Assembly (NCBI RefSeq): GCF_965638725.1
Contig: NC_134982.1
Span: forward strand, 78,258,155-78,322,154
DNA: 64,000 nt
Reading direction: 5' to 3'
Origin: Aptenodytes patagonicus
Taxonomy: Eukaryota > Chordata > Aves > Sphenisciformes > Spheniscidae
Both the position numbers and the translations under genes were made by a program. Shown here piece after piece: positions 24,701 to 36,200 of the stretch (position 1 is the first letter of the stretch; the number at the start of each line of letters is the position of its first letter). The notes below the pieces were generated by a model. That model did no database searches, was not told the origin of the DNA, and saw nothing but the letters and a program-made list of their open reading frames with translations.

Positions 24701-26181
24701 GGCTGGGTCGGGGGACATCGGCCAACCTGAGATTAGATGGGGACCTACATGGAATGAAAAGAGTGGAGTCGAGGGGTTTCCAGCATCCTTCCATTCTCTG
24801 CTGGACGTGTGAAATTTCACTTTGAACTGAACTCTGTTCCTGGTCCCGCTCAAATCACTGGAGCCTTTGCCTCCATCTCACCACCTGCCTCCCCAGTTCA
24901 CCAAAATGCCTGCGGCAGGATCGTCTGTCTTCTGCTCGCCCAACCGTACCTGTCCCCTCCCTCACCTCCCCCCCTAGTCCCTCTTATTTCACAGTAACTG
25001 CGAGGTCGGCCCTCGCCTCCAAATCCTGCACCGCCACATCCGCACATAACTCTTCCCACATCACCTCCTCCTCCCCCTGTTGCCTGATGGAGGCTCTGAC
25101 CCCCTCCTGCCCTTGCCATGCTGCCTGCCTGTTGCTACAGCTGGCAGATCTTCCACCGGCCTCCACCTGTGGCTCGTCTTTTCCCCCTCCAGCTTTCATG
25201 CAGAGATCCTGTGCAACACCCTGAGAGGGATTTGGGTTTCACAGTGAGCTGATGCCAGAAGGGGAAGTCACCCGGTGGGTCCGAACCCACTGTAAGAATT
25301 GAGACGGGCGGTTTTACTGACTTCAACAGAAATCGGATTAAGCCATAAGCAGATGCGCTAGTCCCCGTGTGTTGCCGTAACGATAGTTGTTGTTTTACTG
25401 CCAGTGCAGTTCCCATTGTCACAGGGCTGCAGACTCCTGTAGCAACGAGGCATGAGCAAGCCGAAGGGGCCAAGGGCTGTCCGAACGCTTTCGCAACTGG
25501 AACGTCTTTCATGCCGCTTGCTTTCCCCAGGTTGGCATCCTGCACAGGCGGAAGCGAAACCGCTTTGCTGAGAAGATCTTCCTCCGGCACGACTCTCCTT
25601 CAGCCCCTCTCCAGCCACTCGGCCCAAGTAAGGAGGAGAGCAGGGCTCGACTGTGACAGCTCCGTGCCAGGATCGCAAGCCTCGTGCCTGCAATGAGCTC
25701 CGTGTAAGTGAGCCGTCGTGCCTGTGTAGAGAGCTGCTGGGTTCAGCCATGCACAGAAGTACCTGGGGGAGAAGCCCCTAGGCATCACGTTCAGCCTTCT
25801 TCCCCTCAAGTGGTTTTTTCTCTCCAGTATTTAATAGGGGAAGCGGAGCGATGCGGCTTTTTTCTGCACCGGGGGGGTCAGTTTACCTCCCGGGAGGCTT
25901 TCTAGCGTGAGAAGCATTTGCAAAGGCGCTACAGAAGCCGGAAGGCGCGCGCGTTGGCTTTCTGCAGTTTTGCTGGTGCCTGCGCATTAGCCCCGCAGCT
26001 CACCCCCTCGGGCCAGGTGACGAGCAGCAGGGGAGCACAGGTTTACCACGGGCTGAGCACCCCTGCGTCAGCGCCCGTGGTCCTGCGGTGGGGGAGGCAC
26101 CCCCCCCAAACTGCCCTCCCCTCCGGGGGTGCAGCATTCACCCTGGAGCAGAGCTAGCCCCTGACCCCCACAGCTACTCAC

Positions 26182-26265
26182 CTGAGAAGGTGGTACGCCC
26201 TTCTCTTCCAAAAACTGCTTCTTTAACTTTGCGGGGTCAGGTATTTTGCCCATCAGCCTTTTAAT
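26182..26265 (-). other. Possible small exon with strong donor (right copy)
   Basis: Inverted partner of 2687-2770: same peptide, same CAG|GTGAGT donor. It could be an alternative upstream 5' exon of HSDL2 or part of an unrelated transcript. No homologue recognised. Confidence 0.3.
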
Positions 26266-26606
26266 TTACGGAACCGCTGCCATGGCATTGCAGCAACTCC
26301 TCGCTGGCTGCCACTGCTCCCCCCGCCACTGTGGACCACAGTCTCTGCTAGTGCCCCGCTCTGCCAACTGTTCCTCGTTGCCCAGCCTTCACCCGTGGCT
26401 GACCTGGGTTCACCTGAGGAAGGTGATGAGGCAAATGCAGCCATTCAGAAGGAGGTGGCAGGAATGGTCCTAGTGAGCGATGTCAGCTGGGCCCTGAGTG
26501 TCGTCAAGGCAGCGAGAAGATCTTTCAGGCCAGCTATCGGCTCTGAAGCACTGTGTCTCCTCCAGCTGACAATCCCAACAAACTTGCTTCTGCCCTTCTA
26601 GATGCC

Positions 26607-27286
26607 TGTGTATTTGATTTGGCATTTTACCGTCACTCAAGTCTTAAGCACTGTTTTCAATGAATATATCTCAAAATGAATATAGAAATAGGTAGAAACA
26701 TCCAATTTTTCAGGTGGAAAGTGAGACAAGCAGAGGAAAACCACTTGTCCAAGATCAGCCAGCACACCAGGGGCATAGATCACTGATATTCCTGTCCCAT
26801 GGCCTCTATGGTACCGTTTCCTCCATCTGTTCACTGTTAACAAATGTGTACCCTAATGAACAGTGCTGTTATTTCAACACATTAAGAAGAGAGTTTTTAG
26901 CAGAAGAATCCTTATATTTTAAAAATTCCCCTTAAACACACTACTGTTTGATTGGAATGTTAAGTAACATTTGGATATCTAGCAACAAAGGCTAAGAACA
27001 CTTCTGGGTACACTGCTACTAGAAGAGATTCCCGAATTTGGTTCAAACTTTAAGAATTTATCAGAAATAAATAAGGAAGGTGGAGGAGAGGTGGGCAGAG
27101 GGGAGTTGAGGTGGGTTTATTTAAGTGTTGATTTGTTTTTATTTCTTAATAACAAAATAATTACATATTTATATTAATTGATAATAGATTAAACTGATTG
27201 AAATTCCCCAACTCAAAACTGGTTTTTTTGTTGCCTAGAACAATGTGTACCTTACTACTTACCAGCTAATGACATGGTTTCTTGTC
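26607..27286. other. Right junction spacer between the two arms
   Basis: About 680 bp between the native HSDL2 upstream region and the copied 3' end. Contains a MIR-like fragment and AT-rich sequence (27110-27200). No gene. Confidence 0.6.
26703..26800 (+). mobile_element. MIR-like SINE fragment
   Basis: Resembles the MIR core: a GAAAGTGAGACAAGCAGAGG block followed by CACTTGTCCAAGATCAGCCAG, matching the consensus 'gaaactgaggca...acttgcccaaggtcac'. Old and diverged. It sits inside the right junction spacer. Confidence 0.5.
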
Positions 27287-28695
27287 TTCAGATGTTTTTC
27301 ATTGCAACTTTAAGAGGCTTCTAGTTTTGATGCTAGCAGTGAAGACAGAAAGATATGGTAGGGAGAGCACTGTGTATACAGGTTGATCGTTTCTGGTGGT
27401 AATGAATGCCCTCTGGATTGCAAGTTAGCTGTTTTTTTTTTTAATCCCAAGAACTTGGACTCCATTCAAGCTATTTAGCAAAAACCCTTTTCTCATTTGG
27501 AGGGTATGATTTATGGAAGTGTCTGCGGAGTCTCTGCACTTAAAGCTAGGGAAAGAATGTTATCTTCTGCAGGACTTTGAAACTTTCATGGTTTATAACC
27601 AGTGCCTTATTTTGAGGAATCCTTTTTTATACTGAAGGTCACAGGTAAATATTGCTGGAAAAAGAAATTAAATGTCAGACAGCACATTTTGCAGGAGTGT
27701 CATATGATCTCTCGTGATAAATTTATAAAAAACCCAGTCTCTGTTGCTTCCTAGATGAAAGTTGCATGATTTACAATCTCTTAGATGAACTGGAGAAGTC
27801 TTTTTTAGAGAAGCATTGGGTTTGCTTTTTCAGAATTGTAGTGTATCAAGTAGGAGGGCAACTAAGAATGCTGAGCAGGTGTCATAGGAGTGCCAAAACA
27901 GGGATAAGAGAAGGGCAGAGGAGGCAAAGTTTGAACAGTCCCTTTCCCCTGAAAATACTGTTTGAGCAATCGCACGAGGACTGTTCTGGCAGGGAGGGAT
28001 GGTGTTAGTTCCCTGGGCCTCACGGCACAGGTTATTTAGCAGGGACTCACAGGATAGTCCTAACTGTGTTTTGATACTCAAGACACCTAAGAGACCTTTG
28101 ACAACGTTTGCAGGGGCTGTTCCACTTGATCAGCCTTGTATATTGCAAATGCTGTCCCTCACTGTTAAATGTACGTGTTCACCGCGGTATGGTAAAATGC
28201 CGATTAAAGCAGTGAATTCATTTACAGCTTAGAAGCCTTTGCAGAAGGCTTAATAAAATATCCGTGTTCTTAGCGAGACAGAGAAGAGGGAGAAGTATTT
28301 TGAGGTGAAAGCGGCGTTTATTAAAGACACTGGTTTGGTTTTTGCGAGTGCTGTCAGGAGCGTGTGGATTGCATTAGACAGCAATGTGCTGTGGAAGCAT
28401 TTGTAACGAACTGCGAACAGTCAGAATTAGAGTTTTGCCGTGGTTTTATTTTCACTTTTCTTTTGACGTATTAGGAAGAGAAATATTTTGCAAAATTACC
28501 TTTGGTGCTCTGCACCTCCTCAGATTCCCAGGTGCTAAACCCACCCTTTGTCAGTATTAACACTGAAATGGGAAAATACTCGTTTTCCCTAGCGTGAAGC
28601 TTAAATCTTTTCAAACGGAGTTCTCTACGCGTGTTTCTACGTGCAGGTTTAAAGCGTTTTGCGTTTGAAAGAGAAAAATAATCCCTTTCTTGTAG

Positions 28696-28893
28696 GTGCT
28701 TCCCAAGCATTCAAAGAGGAGAAGAAGTTAAGCGGATCCCAGCGTGAAGGACCAGGTGGAGCGAAGGTTAACGCAGGATCTGCCCCAGCGAAGCCACCGA
28801 GTCCTGTTGCAGAAACATTCAGAGTTATTCAGGGGGCAATGAGCGAAGAGTATGTGAGAGCGACTCAGGGTGTCTTTCAGTTTGAATTATCTG
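28696..28893 (+). pseudogene. HSDL2: HSDL2 exon 9 copy
   Basis: 198 bp, acceptor TTGTAG and donor GTAAGA intact, same sequence as native exon 9. Lies in the near-identical tract shared by the two arms. Confidence 0.88.
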
Positions 28894-29432
28894 GTAAGAC
28901 CATCCCGTGTAAAACCTCCACGTGCTCACACTCCTGGCAAAAGGCCCCGGGTGTTTTCAAAGAGGAACACTCGCCTCTTCAGGCTGATCCCGAAACAGAC
29001 CACCTTTTGTTCTGCTTGTTCTGTGTGCTGCTCCTTCTCGGGACCAACTTCAGCACGCGCAGGAGGCTGCTGCCGCTCCTGGCGTATGCGGGCAGGCTTT
29101 GTCACAGCGCTGGCCCTACGGCACGGGGTTAGCATGGCGATCGATAGACGGGGCGCTCGCAGGGTCACGGTGAAAGCACCAGCTCTGTCAGCAACGTGCT
29201 GCCTTTGGGCTCTTCTGCCCGCGTCCCCGATGCGTGGTGCTGCGGGGCCTCTGCCAGAGGCTGGCCTTGCCTGCACGCAGAACGCGGGGCAAGTGGTAAC
29301 CTCTTGCAGAGCGCCGCCAGCGTACGTAGTGTCGTGTGACTGCTCCAAACGGACACGGCAGCGGCCGCCTGACGGGGAGGAGTAGGGAGGGCACCTTTGC
29401 TGCCTCGTCACCTCTTGTCACTGTCTGTTCAG

Positions 29433-29561
29433 GTGATGACGGAGGCACTTGGTATATTGACCTGAAAACCAAGGGTGGGAGCGCTGGTTTCGGAAAGCCT
29501 CCTGTGACGGCTGACGTGGTTATGAGCATGTCGAGTGCCGACTTTGTGAAAATGTTCACAG
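29433..29561 (+). pseudogene. HSDL2: HSDL2 exon 10 copy
   Basis: 129 bp, acceptor TTCAG and donor GTGAGT intact, same sequence as native exon 10. Confidence 0.88.
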
Positions 29562-30632
29562 GTGAGTGACCGGTGCGTTTGCCAGGGCGGACGCGGGTAC
29601 TGGTGCCCAGAAAACCTTCTGCTGGTGGGCGAACAGCCAGCCTCCTCGCTTTGTGATCCTGGGATGGAGGGGCTTTGGGCTTTTTGTGGCTCAAGTGAAG
29701 GCGTAGGATAGACCTCCTCGGATTTTTCTGAACTCTTCGGCCTGCGAACAGGAAGAGCACAAAAGCTTACGCTGCTTTTATGAACTAGGTATTGAAATTT
29801 TGGCAGCGAGTGTAGCGTCAGAAAGAACCCAGTCAATCTGTTGGACTTCTGTTCTGCACATCTCTAATCTGGGTTTCCTAAACGTGCATTGCTTTTACTG
29901 CAGAACTTGGTAGGAACGTAACCTGGTTTGTTTCTTCTCCCCTGAGAAACCTGAGTTACATGGTCTTGTCTCAGTTAAAATCAGTCATAACCTAATAATT
30001 TCATTAAGTAACAGCATACAACATCTGATGCAATTTGGCCCTCTTACTGAGATTTTTGTGGCTCCAGAAAAGGTTTTTACTTGTGAAGTATTTGTTGATC
30101 AAGAGGCAACGTCACAACTTTCATAATGTTAAATTGCTGCACTGCTTTATGAGTGTGGTTTCCGCATTTATCGCTATTCAAAACAGTTCTGAACCGTCTT
30201 TAGCAAAACTTCAAATGGAGTCAGAAGAGAACAGATTAATCATGGAAAAAGAAGTTATCCATTAAGTAAGCTAATCATTATAATCATGTCCTCAAAAAAA
30301 CCCCTTTAAAAATGGACCAGAAAAGCAAATTCTATTTCAACTAATCAGCCTCCTCCTTTTCAGCAAAGTGCTTCAATATTGTGAGATATATATAGATATA
30401 TAGATACAGATATACGGAAATACTTTGTTAGACTGAGATATTTGAAGGGTATAAGATTTAATCACAGAGTGTGATTTAACATTTTTACCACGTGGATAAA
30501 AATACGAAGTATATACCAAAGAGGATTTTCTAAAGAACTCAAAGATCTTACTCTAGTGATATTACTGTTTCCTGTGCACAGCCCATATCCGGTTCCTTTT
30601 CATTTTCCGATGATCCTGTTTCTTCTTTTTAG

Positions 30633-30745
30633 GTAAGCTAAAGCCAATCGTGGCTTTCATGTCAGGAAAATTAAGTGTTAGAAGTGACATGGTGCTAGCA
30701 ATGAGTCTGGAAAAGATGCTGCCACAGTTCATTTTTGAACTGTGA
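30633..30745 (+). pseudogene. HSDL2: HSDL2 exon 11 copy, diverged, PTS1 lost
   Basis: 113 bp from acceptor TTTTAG to TGA, same length and frame as native exon 11. About 20% of bases differ, mostly changing amino acids, and the C-terminus is FEL instead of SKL. It lies outside the near-identical tract. Confidence 0.85.
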
Positions 30746-30852
30746 GGGGAAAGCCTTACTAGCAGAACACTGGCCTTTCACATGTCACTACAATGCTGTT
30801 TTAAAATACCAGTCCTCATTTTTCTTTGATGCAGTATAAGTATCAGTAACAA

Positions 30853-32740
30853 TTGTAATTGTTAGAGAAGACACAACTCAGTCTGACTGTAATGCCCAAC
30901 CATGAACATGTTTTTCTTAATAACTTGCTATAATGATTAAAATAAAAATGATGTCCTGAAACTCCGATGTTTCAAGGATAATTTTTTTTCATTTTCACTT
31001 TTTCCTCTGATGGCAAATTGTCCTCTGTTACTGTGAGATGTAGACCTAATAGAACTTTATTTTTTATAATATTATCTTGTCTTTGAATTACCTGATGTCT
31101 AATGAGATGTGAGTTCTGATCCCAGAATTAGGGGATGCACAACATGTTTCCAGTATACTGTAAGAGTGGAACTCAGCACTAACTTTTCCTCTGACTGGGA
31201 GACAAAACAGCATTTTTATTTTCTGTACTGGTTTCACAAAGCTTGTAGGAACTGACCATCTCTATCAGATGTTATTAAAAAAGGCTGATGATCTCAAGCT
31301 ATTGGAAAACACAATGTATGTGCTTGTGTGCAAAAGACGGTCACATAAATTTTGTTTCTTTAGGGAGCCACCTTAAAATACGAAACATCTTTTGAAACCT
31401 ACAGGCACTAGAAAATGTTTTTCAAGTGAACATACATATTCAAAGTACATTTCCAAACACTGTCCTTTAACACTACAAGAACTGAAGCAGACCAAAGAAC
31501 TTGGGTATCGGGAGCGAGGTTGTTTAATTTCATACCTATTTCATCATCAACCCCATGCCCTTGCAGTTTTCCCTTCTGTGGAACTTTTCTGCCAAAGCAT
31601 TTTGTTTTTCAGGATTGCGGGGGTGGATGGGAAAGGTATGCAGCATCCAGTTCAATATTGACTATGTCCTGGTAGCTGAAGGCAGAATGTGTTTATTTAC
31701 TTCCCTGCCTGTGTCTATAGTTAATGGTGCGTGTTTCTTGTGTAGTTGGTAATACTGCTCTTGCACAAAATGGATGGTAGCTGTGAATGTCATTTGGTGA
31801 TGGACTGTGATGCCTGTGTAATCCTAGAGAAAGGTGTCACCTTTAGAAGAAAAGTGCTTTTGTTGGAGAAGGATCCAGAGCAGCACAACCTGTCTCCAAC
31901 TGGCCACTGTGTTTCTTCTCTCTCTGGTACTCTCAGTAGCGTTGCTTGCATGATGGAAGAGTGAGAGCTCGCTGTGCGGCTCTAGGGGATACTGCTTGCT
32001 GCTGGCAGCCAGATCAGGGCTGCGCCTGACCACTGATGCGGTTGTATGAATAATTGCTCGTGCCAGGGATAGAAGGGCAGGAACGACCACATCCAGCACT
32101 TTGATTGGTGTAAACGTTTGGGGTTCACACCCAACAGCACAAGCAATTCATTAGCAAGAAAAAGGAGACCCAGAAAACTTGGACCTCTGTTTTTCAATTA
32201 AATGTATTTACACTACGCTACTTGACCCAGGATGAGTGTGCGTCCCGCAGGCAGCATGTGGGTAATTATCCCACTGCCTTCCCTTCAAAGTCCTTGGGAT
32301 AAGTGGGGTGGTGGCTGTGCTGTGGGATGGGTTCTGTGGGACTTGGTGACGCTGAGTATTAGGGATATTTGATCCTTGCATTACAAACGTTCATCTTATG
32401 CCATTCCTGGAGTTTCCACTGTAAACAGACATGGCTGAAAAACATGCCAGTCTGCTGTGCACTGTTAGGACCAGACCTACAACGGATGCTGTAGTGGAGG
32501 AGTTACTGTGGGTATTCGCATTCTGCAGAGGATTTTTACGTGAGGGCGGAAATGTGTTGCTTTTCAATCTGTTGCTCAGTTCACAGCTTTTGAGGCCCAT
32601 GAAAATGAAGTGACTAAACAAACTGCGACTGTTCTGTTACTGCGAGTAACTGGAGAAAAAGCTACAGGTTCTTTGGGTGACAGCTCCCATTAACAAATGA
32701 AGAAAACGGCTCCAAGACCTATGTAAAACACAGGCACTAT
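30853..32740. other. No gene seen
   Basis: AT-rich non-coding DNA beyond the end of the duplicated 3' arm. Only short random frames; no recognisable domain, repeat family or splice-bounded exon. Confidence 0.5.
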
Positions 32741-32749
32741 CCGCGTGCC

Positions 32750-33270
32750 GCTGACGGTAACGAACAGGACTGATGTCTCATCATGCTGCGAAGGAAATGC
32801 AAGCCCATGCCTCATGTGCCCAAGGGCCCTCTTTCGATGCCTTCCCCCCCACCGCTTGAGCACGGTTCGGCCCCTCCGCTTGCCTGTTTTCCCCCGTTTT
32901 GAGCCGAGCTGGGAGCGACCCAGCCGCCGGGTGCCGGCAGAGGGAGCAGTCAGCACAGGAGAGCGCGGCCGGCCCGGCGGCGTCCCAGCGGGCAGCCGGG
33001 GACCGCTCCGCCCCCCAGCCCCCGGGCACCGCAAAACGCTGTCGTGCTGCCGGGCGTGCAGCAGACTTGCCAAAGGGCAAGGCTTGCTAACGTGCACCCA
33101 TACCTTTTCCTACTCTTAGTAGGGTTCAGAAGCGGGGTAGGATGGGACAGGCAGGTTCGCGGCAACGGCAAGATCTGTGTCTGCGCCTTGCGGCCTCTCG
33201 CCTCCCTTCCCTCGCCTCCGGTACAAAGTCCCCGCTCCAGAGCAGGAGTGAGGGAGTGCTTCTCGGTGGC
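32750..33270. promoter_or_regulatory. Small CpG island
   Basis: GC-rich, CpG-containing block, densest at about 32860-33060, unlike its AT-rich surroundings. Long open frames on both strands are explained by base composition. Could be the promoter of a non-coding transcript or an unidentified gene; no exon recognised. Confidence 0.45.
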
Positions 33271-36200
33271 AGAGCACCGGGACTTGTCATATTTATTCGT
33301 CCCACCAAAATAATCAGTGAGAGGGTAATCCTTTGGTGTCAGGGAGAGACTTGGTTTGGAAGAACATCGGCCTGAATGCTCAAAACTTTGACAAAAACTA
33401 AAACCACTGAATCTCAGTCCTGATAATGGAGTGTTGCTTAATCTTAGTTCTGTGTAGCATTCTATCCTAGAATAAGATGTTGCTTTATATAGCAAAGTTA
33501 AGCAATAACTAAGTAAAACTAACTCAAGCAATAATACATAGAGTCAGTATTTTTTGCTGGGGTGTAGCTGTTCCTCTGTAGCTCTGCTTCCCACCATTCC
33601 CACCGGGGGCTGATGCTGAAGGAAGGGGAGGGGACCTTGCCAACTGCATGGGGACAGTATCATCGCACCTCTTGAGACAGGCTTACCTGCACAGAGTTTT
33701 ATCAGTGGGGGCCACACATCAATTTGAAGTTACCACAGGGGAAAAAGAAGAGAAGGAAGGGGGAAACTGCCCAGTGGCCAGCCAAGAACCGAAGCAACGG
33801 GGCCCCCAGAAGAGTGTCCCTCCCAGCGTCACCAAGCAGTGAGGATGAGGAGATGATTATAACTATTCTTGTCAGGCTTTTTCCTCTGTTAACTCTGTGC
33901 TTGGCATTAGGACCCAGCCAAGCTCCCTCTTGGTTGTTCCTGTGTATGATGCTGCCAGGGCTGACACGATCACATTTAATCAGTCACAGGTGGTGCATGC
34001 CAGTCACTCCACTTTGTGCATGTTTATGGCTGGTAATGCTTACGGGATATTTACTATTATCTATTTTTCTATTTGCTAAGTCTTGTTTTTCACCTAATGT
34101 AAACTAAAGTTACAAAACAGGTAGGAAACACAGGGGGAAGAAAGGAGGGGTTCTCAGACTGTTAGCAATTGCTTTGCATGAGAACCTATTACAATACTGA
34201 GATTTGCGGGTGGAAGGCCATGAGAATAACAGCACAAAGGCAAAAGCATAGGAGAAGGAGAAGGGAAAAAGACTGACACAGCAGCTCAGGTGGAAGGCTG
34301 CAGAGCTGCAAGTGAAAGGCTGGCTGCAGAAGTGCACACAGAAGGCCCTTGGCATTGCAAAGGTGCACAAAGAGGCACTTGTGCATGTGTATGTGCAGCA
34401 GTAGACGTGTCTGGCATTTGCTGTTCAGTGCTAAAAGAGGGTTTATACAATTAAGTTGTGATCGCAAGATTGGACTCGGAGGCCCACACATTAGAACTTC
34501 ACAACCAAGGAGGCAGGAAAGTGCACGCACAGTTTCTGCACGGCATGGTTAAGCTCAAGCTCTGTGGTTAAGCTCAGCCTCTGTGCAAGAAAGAAAAAGT
34601 GGCTTCTGTTAAATTTCTTAAATGTGAACTGTAATTTTAAGCTTGTTTCCCTGCTCTTACTTTCTCCCATTGATAGGAACCACATGGCGTGAGCATCAAC
34701 TCTCAAAACATACCTTTTCATCAATGGTTAAAGTTTTAGCATGTTGGGTAATAACTACCATATCATTATCTTCAGTTGTAATCTTTGCCTAATGGTGTGT
34801 GAGTATGTGTGAGATATGGTATTGGGAGAATAAACAGCATAAAGCCAGTGTACAGAATTCTGGATTTTTTTCCTAGAAATATAATTCATACTCCATAAAA
34901 AATATTTTGTCCAGAAGGATATTGTCAGCTATTTCTTTATAAGCTAAGAGGTTACTATTTCTGCTAAACAATTAAACATGATACAGGGGAATTTTGTGAT
35001 CCAGACTTTACTGTAAAAGCAGAGTGCCTGAGGTTACATCTATTCACTGAAACTCAGGTCTCTCAAACTTCTAAGTTTACCAGGCAAAAAATGGAGGGAA
35101 TAAAAGAATAATGTGGTTGCTCTACCCAAAGCTGGGAGGAAACAAGTGCAGATGGTTCACTTGGTTATTTTCTTTGCCAGAGGAATAAATGCTCCTGTGA
35201 TGATGGCAGCTGAACATACACTAAGTAAATAATGCCCCGTCTTCATGTTTGCCACCTTGGCTGCTGTCATTTTCTTTTCTTTGAAGAAAAGGAGAGCCCC
35301 CAAAGACATGACATACGAGACACTGTTGTCAGCCTGTTACAGATGGGCAACTACACCAAAGGCTGGAAATGCCCCCAGGATTTCTGTGGCAGAACCGAAA
35401 ATCGGCCCCCGCAGCAGTCCAGCTCTGTCATTGCAAAGCTCTTCCCCACCCTCCACCTTTTTGTGGTTGCACTGTGAGCTCTGTAAGGCATCCTGTAAAA
35501 AACCAGGTCTGCCCTCACAGACCAGCGTTTAGAGGGGAACAGAAATGGACATGCTGTGGGTCTGCTACAGCCTGCATATGTCGCTTGTCGAAAGCTACCC
35601 CTTTTCTGGACCTAGGAACTCACAGCTAGCAATGCAAGGGGGTGAAGAGCAAGACCCAGTTATGTTTTAAAGCAGCTCTCTGTGTTGTAAAGCACGTGAG
35701 GGAATAACTTGAAGCCACAGAGCTGGAGACCAAAGTGTCGTGGTTTCCTAGACATAGAAAACAGCCCGTTGTCCTTATCCTATATACAGAAATTACACAC
35801 TATACATTCTTATTAATGTCAGCCACATCTCCATCCTATAATTAGCACATACTTCCACTGCCAAGTCCCCTGCTTTCTTTCAAGTGGCTTTCTTGTTGAG
35901 CTGTTATTATACATTTTTACCATACTCATTATTCAGGCTTTTGTTTAAATTGCTCTGCTTTACCTGTGTATTTCTGTCACACAACAGCTGACACTCACCT
36001 GCTGTTGCCACAGATACGTCCTGTTCCACCAAAACCCCAGGTGTCTCTACTATCATTATGGGTCTTTCCAAAACAAACAGGGAGCTGTTACCGAGTTAAA
36101 GAGGAAGCAAAGAACTCCAGTCCCGTCCTTTTCTGTCTCATTCTTGCAGACGGCTGCTCTGGGGAAGCTATACAATACTCCTTGTATGCAGTTTATCAAG

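Larger units (their letters stand above)
23030..26606 (-). repeat. Inverted-repeat arm 1, right copy (native HSDL2 5' region)
   Basis: The original copy: contains the working exon 1, the intact CpG island and about 2.2 kb of upstream DNA. Its inverted partner is 2344-5883. Homology runs out near the CTTCTGCCCTTC motif at about 26588-26599 and, at the other end, just after GTGCATCTGGCTTTG on the minus strand near 23030. Confidence 0.92.
27327..30745 (+). pseudogene. HSDL2: Partial HSDL2 copy: SCP2-domain exons 9-11 with exon 8 remnant
   Basis: Exon 8 tail at about 27327-27357 (donor intact, acceptor deleted), exon 9 at 28696-28893, exon 10 at 29433-29561, exon 11 at 30633-30745. All remaining splice sites are intact and the three full exons join in frame to a stop, giving an uninterrupted SCP2 domain with no SDR domain. 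Exons 9 and 10 equal the native ones. Exon 11 differs at about 23 of 113 bases with about 15 of 36 residues changed, and the PTS1 SKL is replaced by FEL. The low conservation of exon 11 argues for relaxed constraint, hence pseudogene, but an SCP2-only product cannot be excluded. Confidence 0.82.
27287..30852 (+). repeat. Inverted-repeat arm 2, right copy (HSDL2 3' region)
   Basis: Plus-strand copy of the HSDL2 3' end. Against the native copy it has lost about 220 bp covering most of exon 8 (near 27316-27330) and gained about 640 bp in intron 10 (about 29922-30565). Homology ends shortly after the stop codon, near 30850. Confidence 0.93.

Noticed and set aside
24176-24853. 184- and 218-codon frames around HSDL2 exon 1
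   Set aside because: CpG-island frames in Pro/Arg/Gly-rich sequence. Only the 17-base exon 1 in this area fits a known protein.
2344-30852. Explanation of the inverted arms as allelic haplotypes joined by misassembly
   Set aside because: Parts of the arms differ by about 20% with many indels, too much for alleles. Misassembly limited to the identical tracts remains possible and is covered under the findings.
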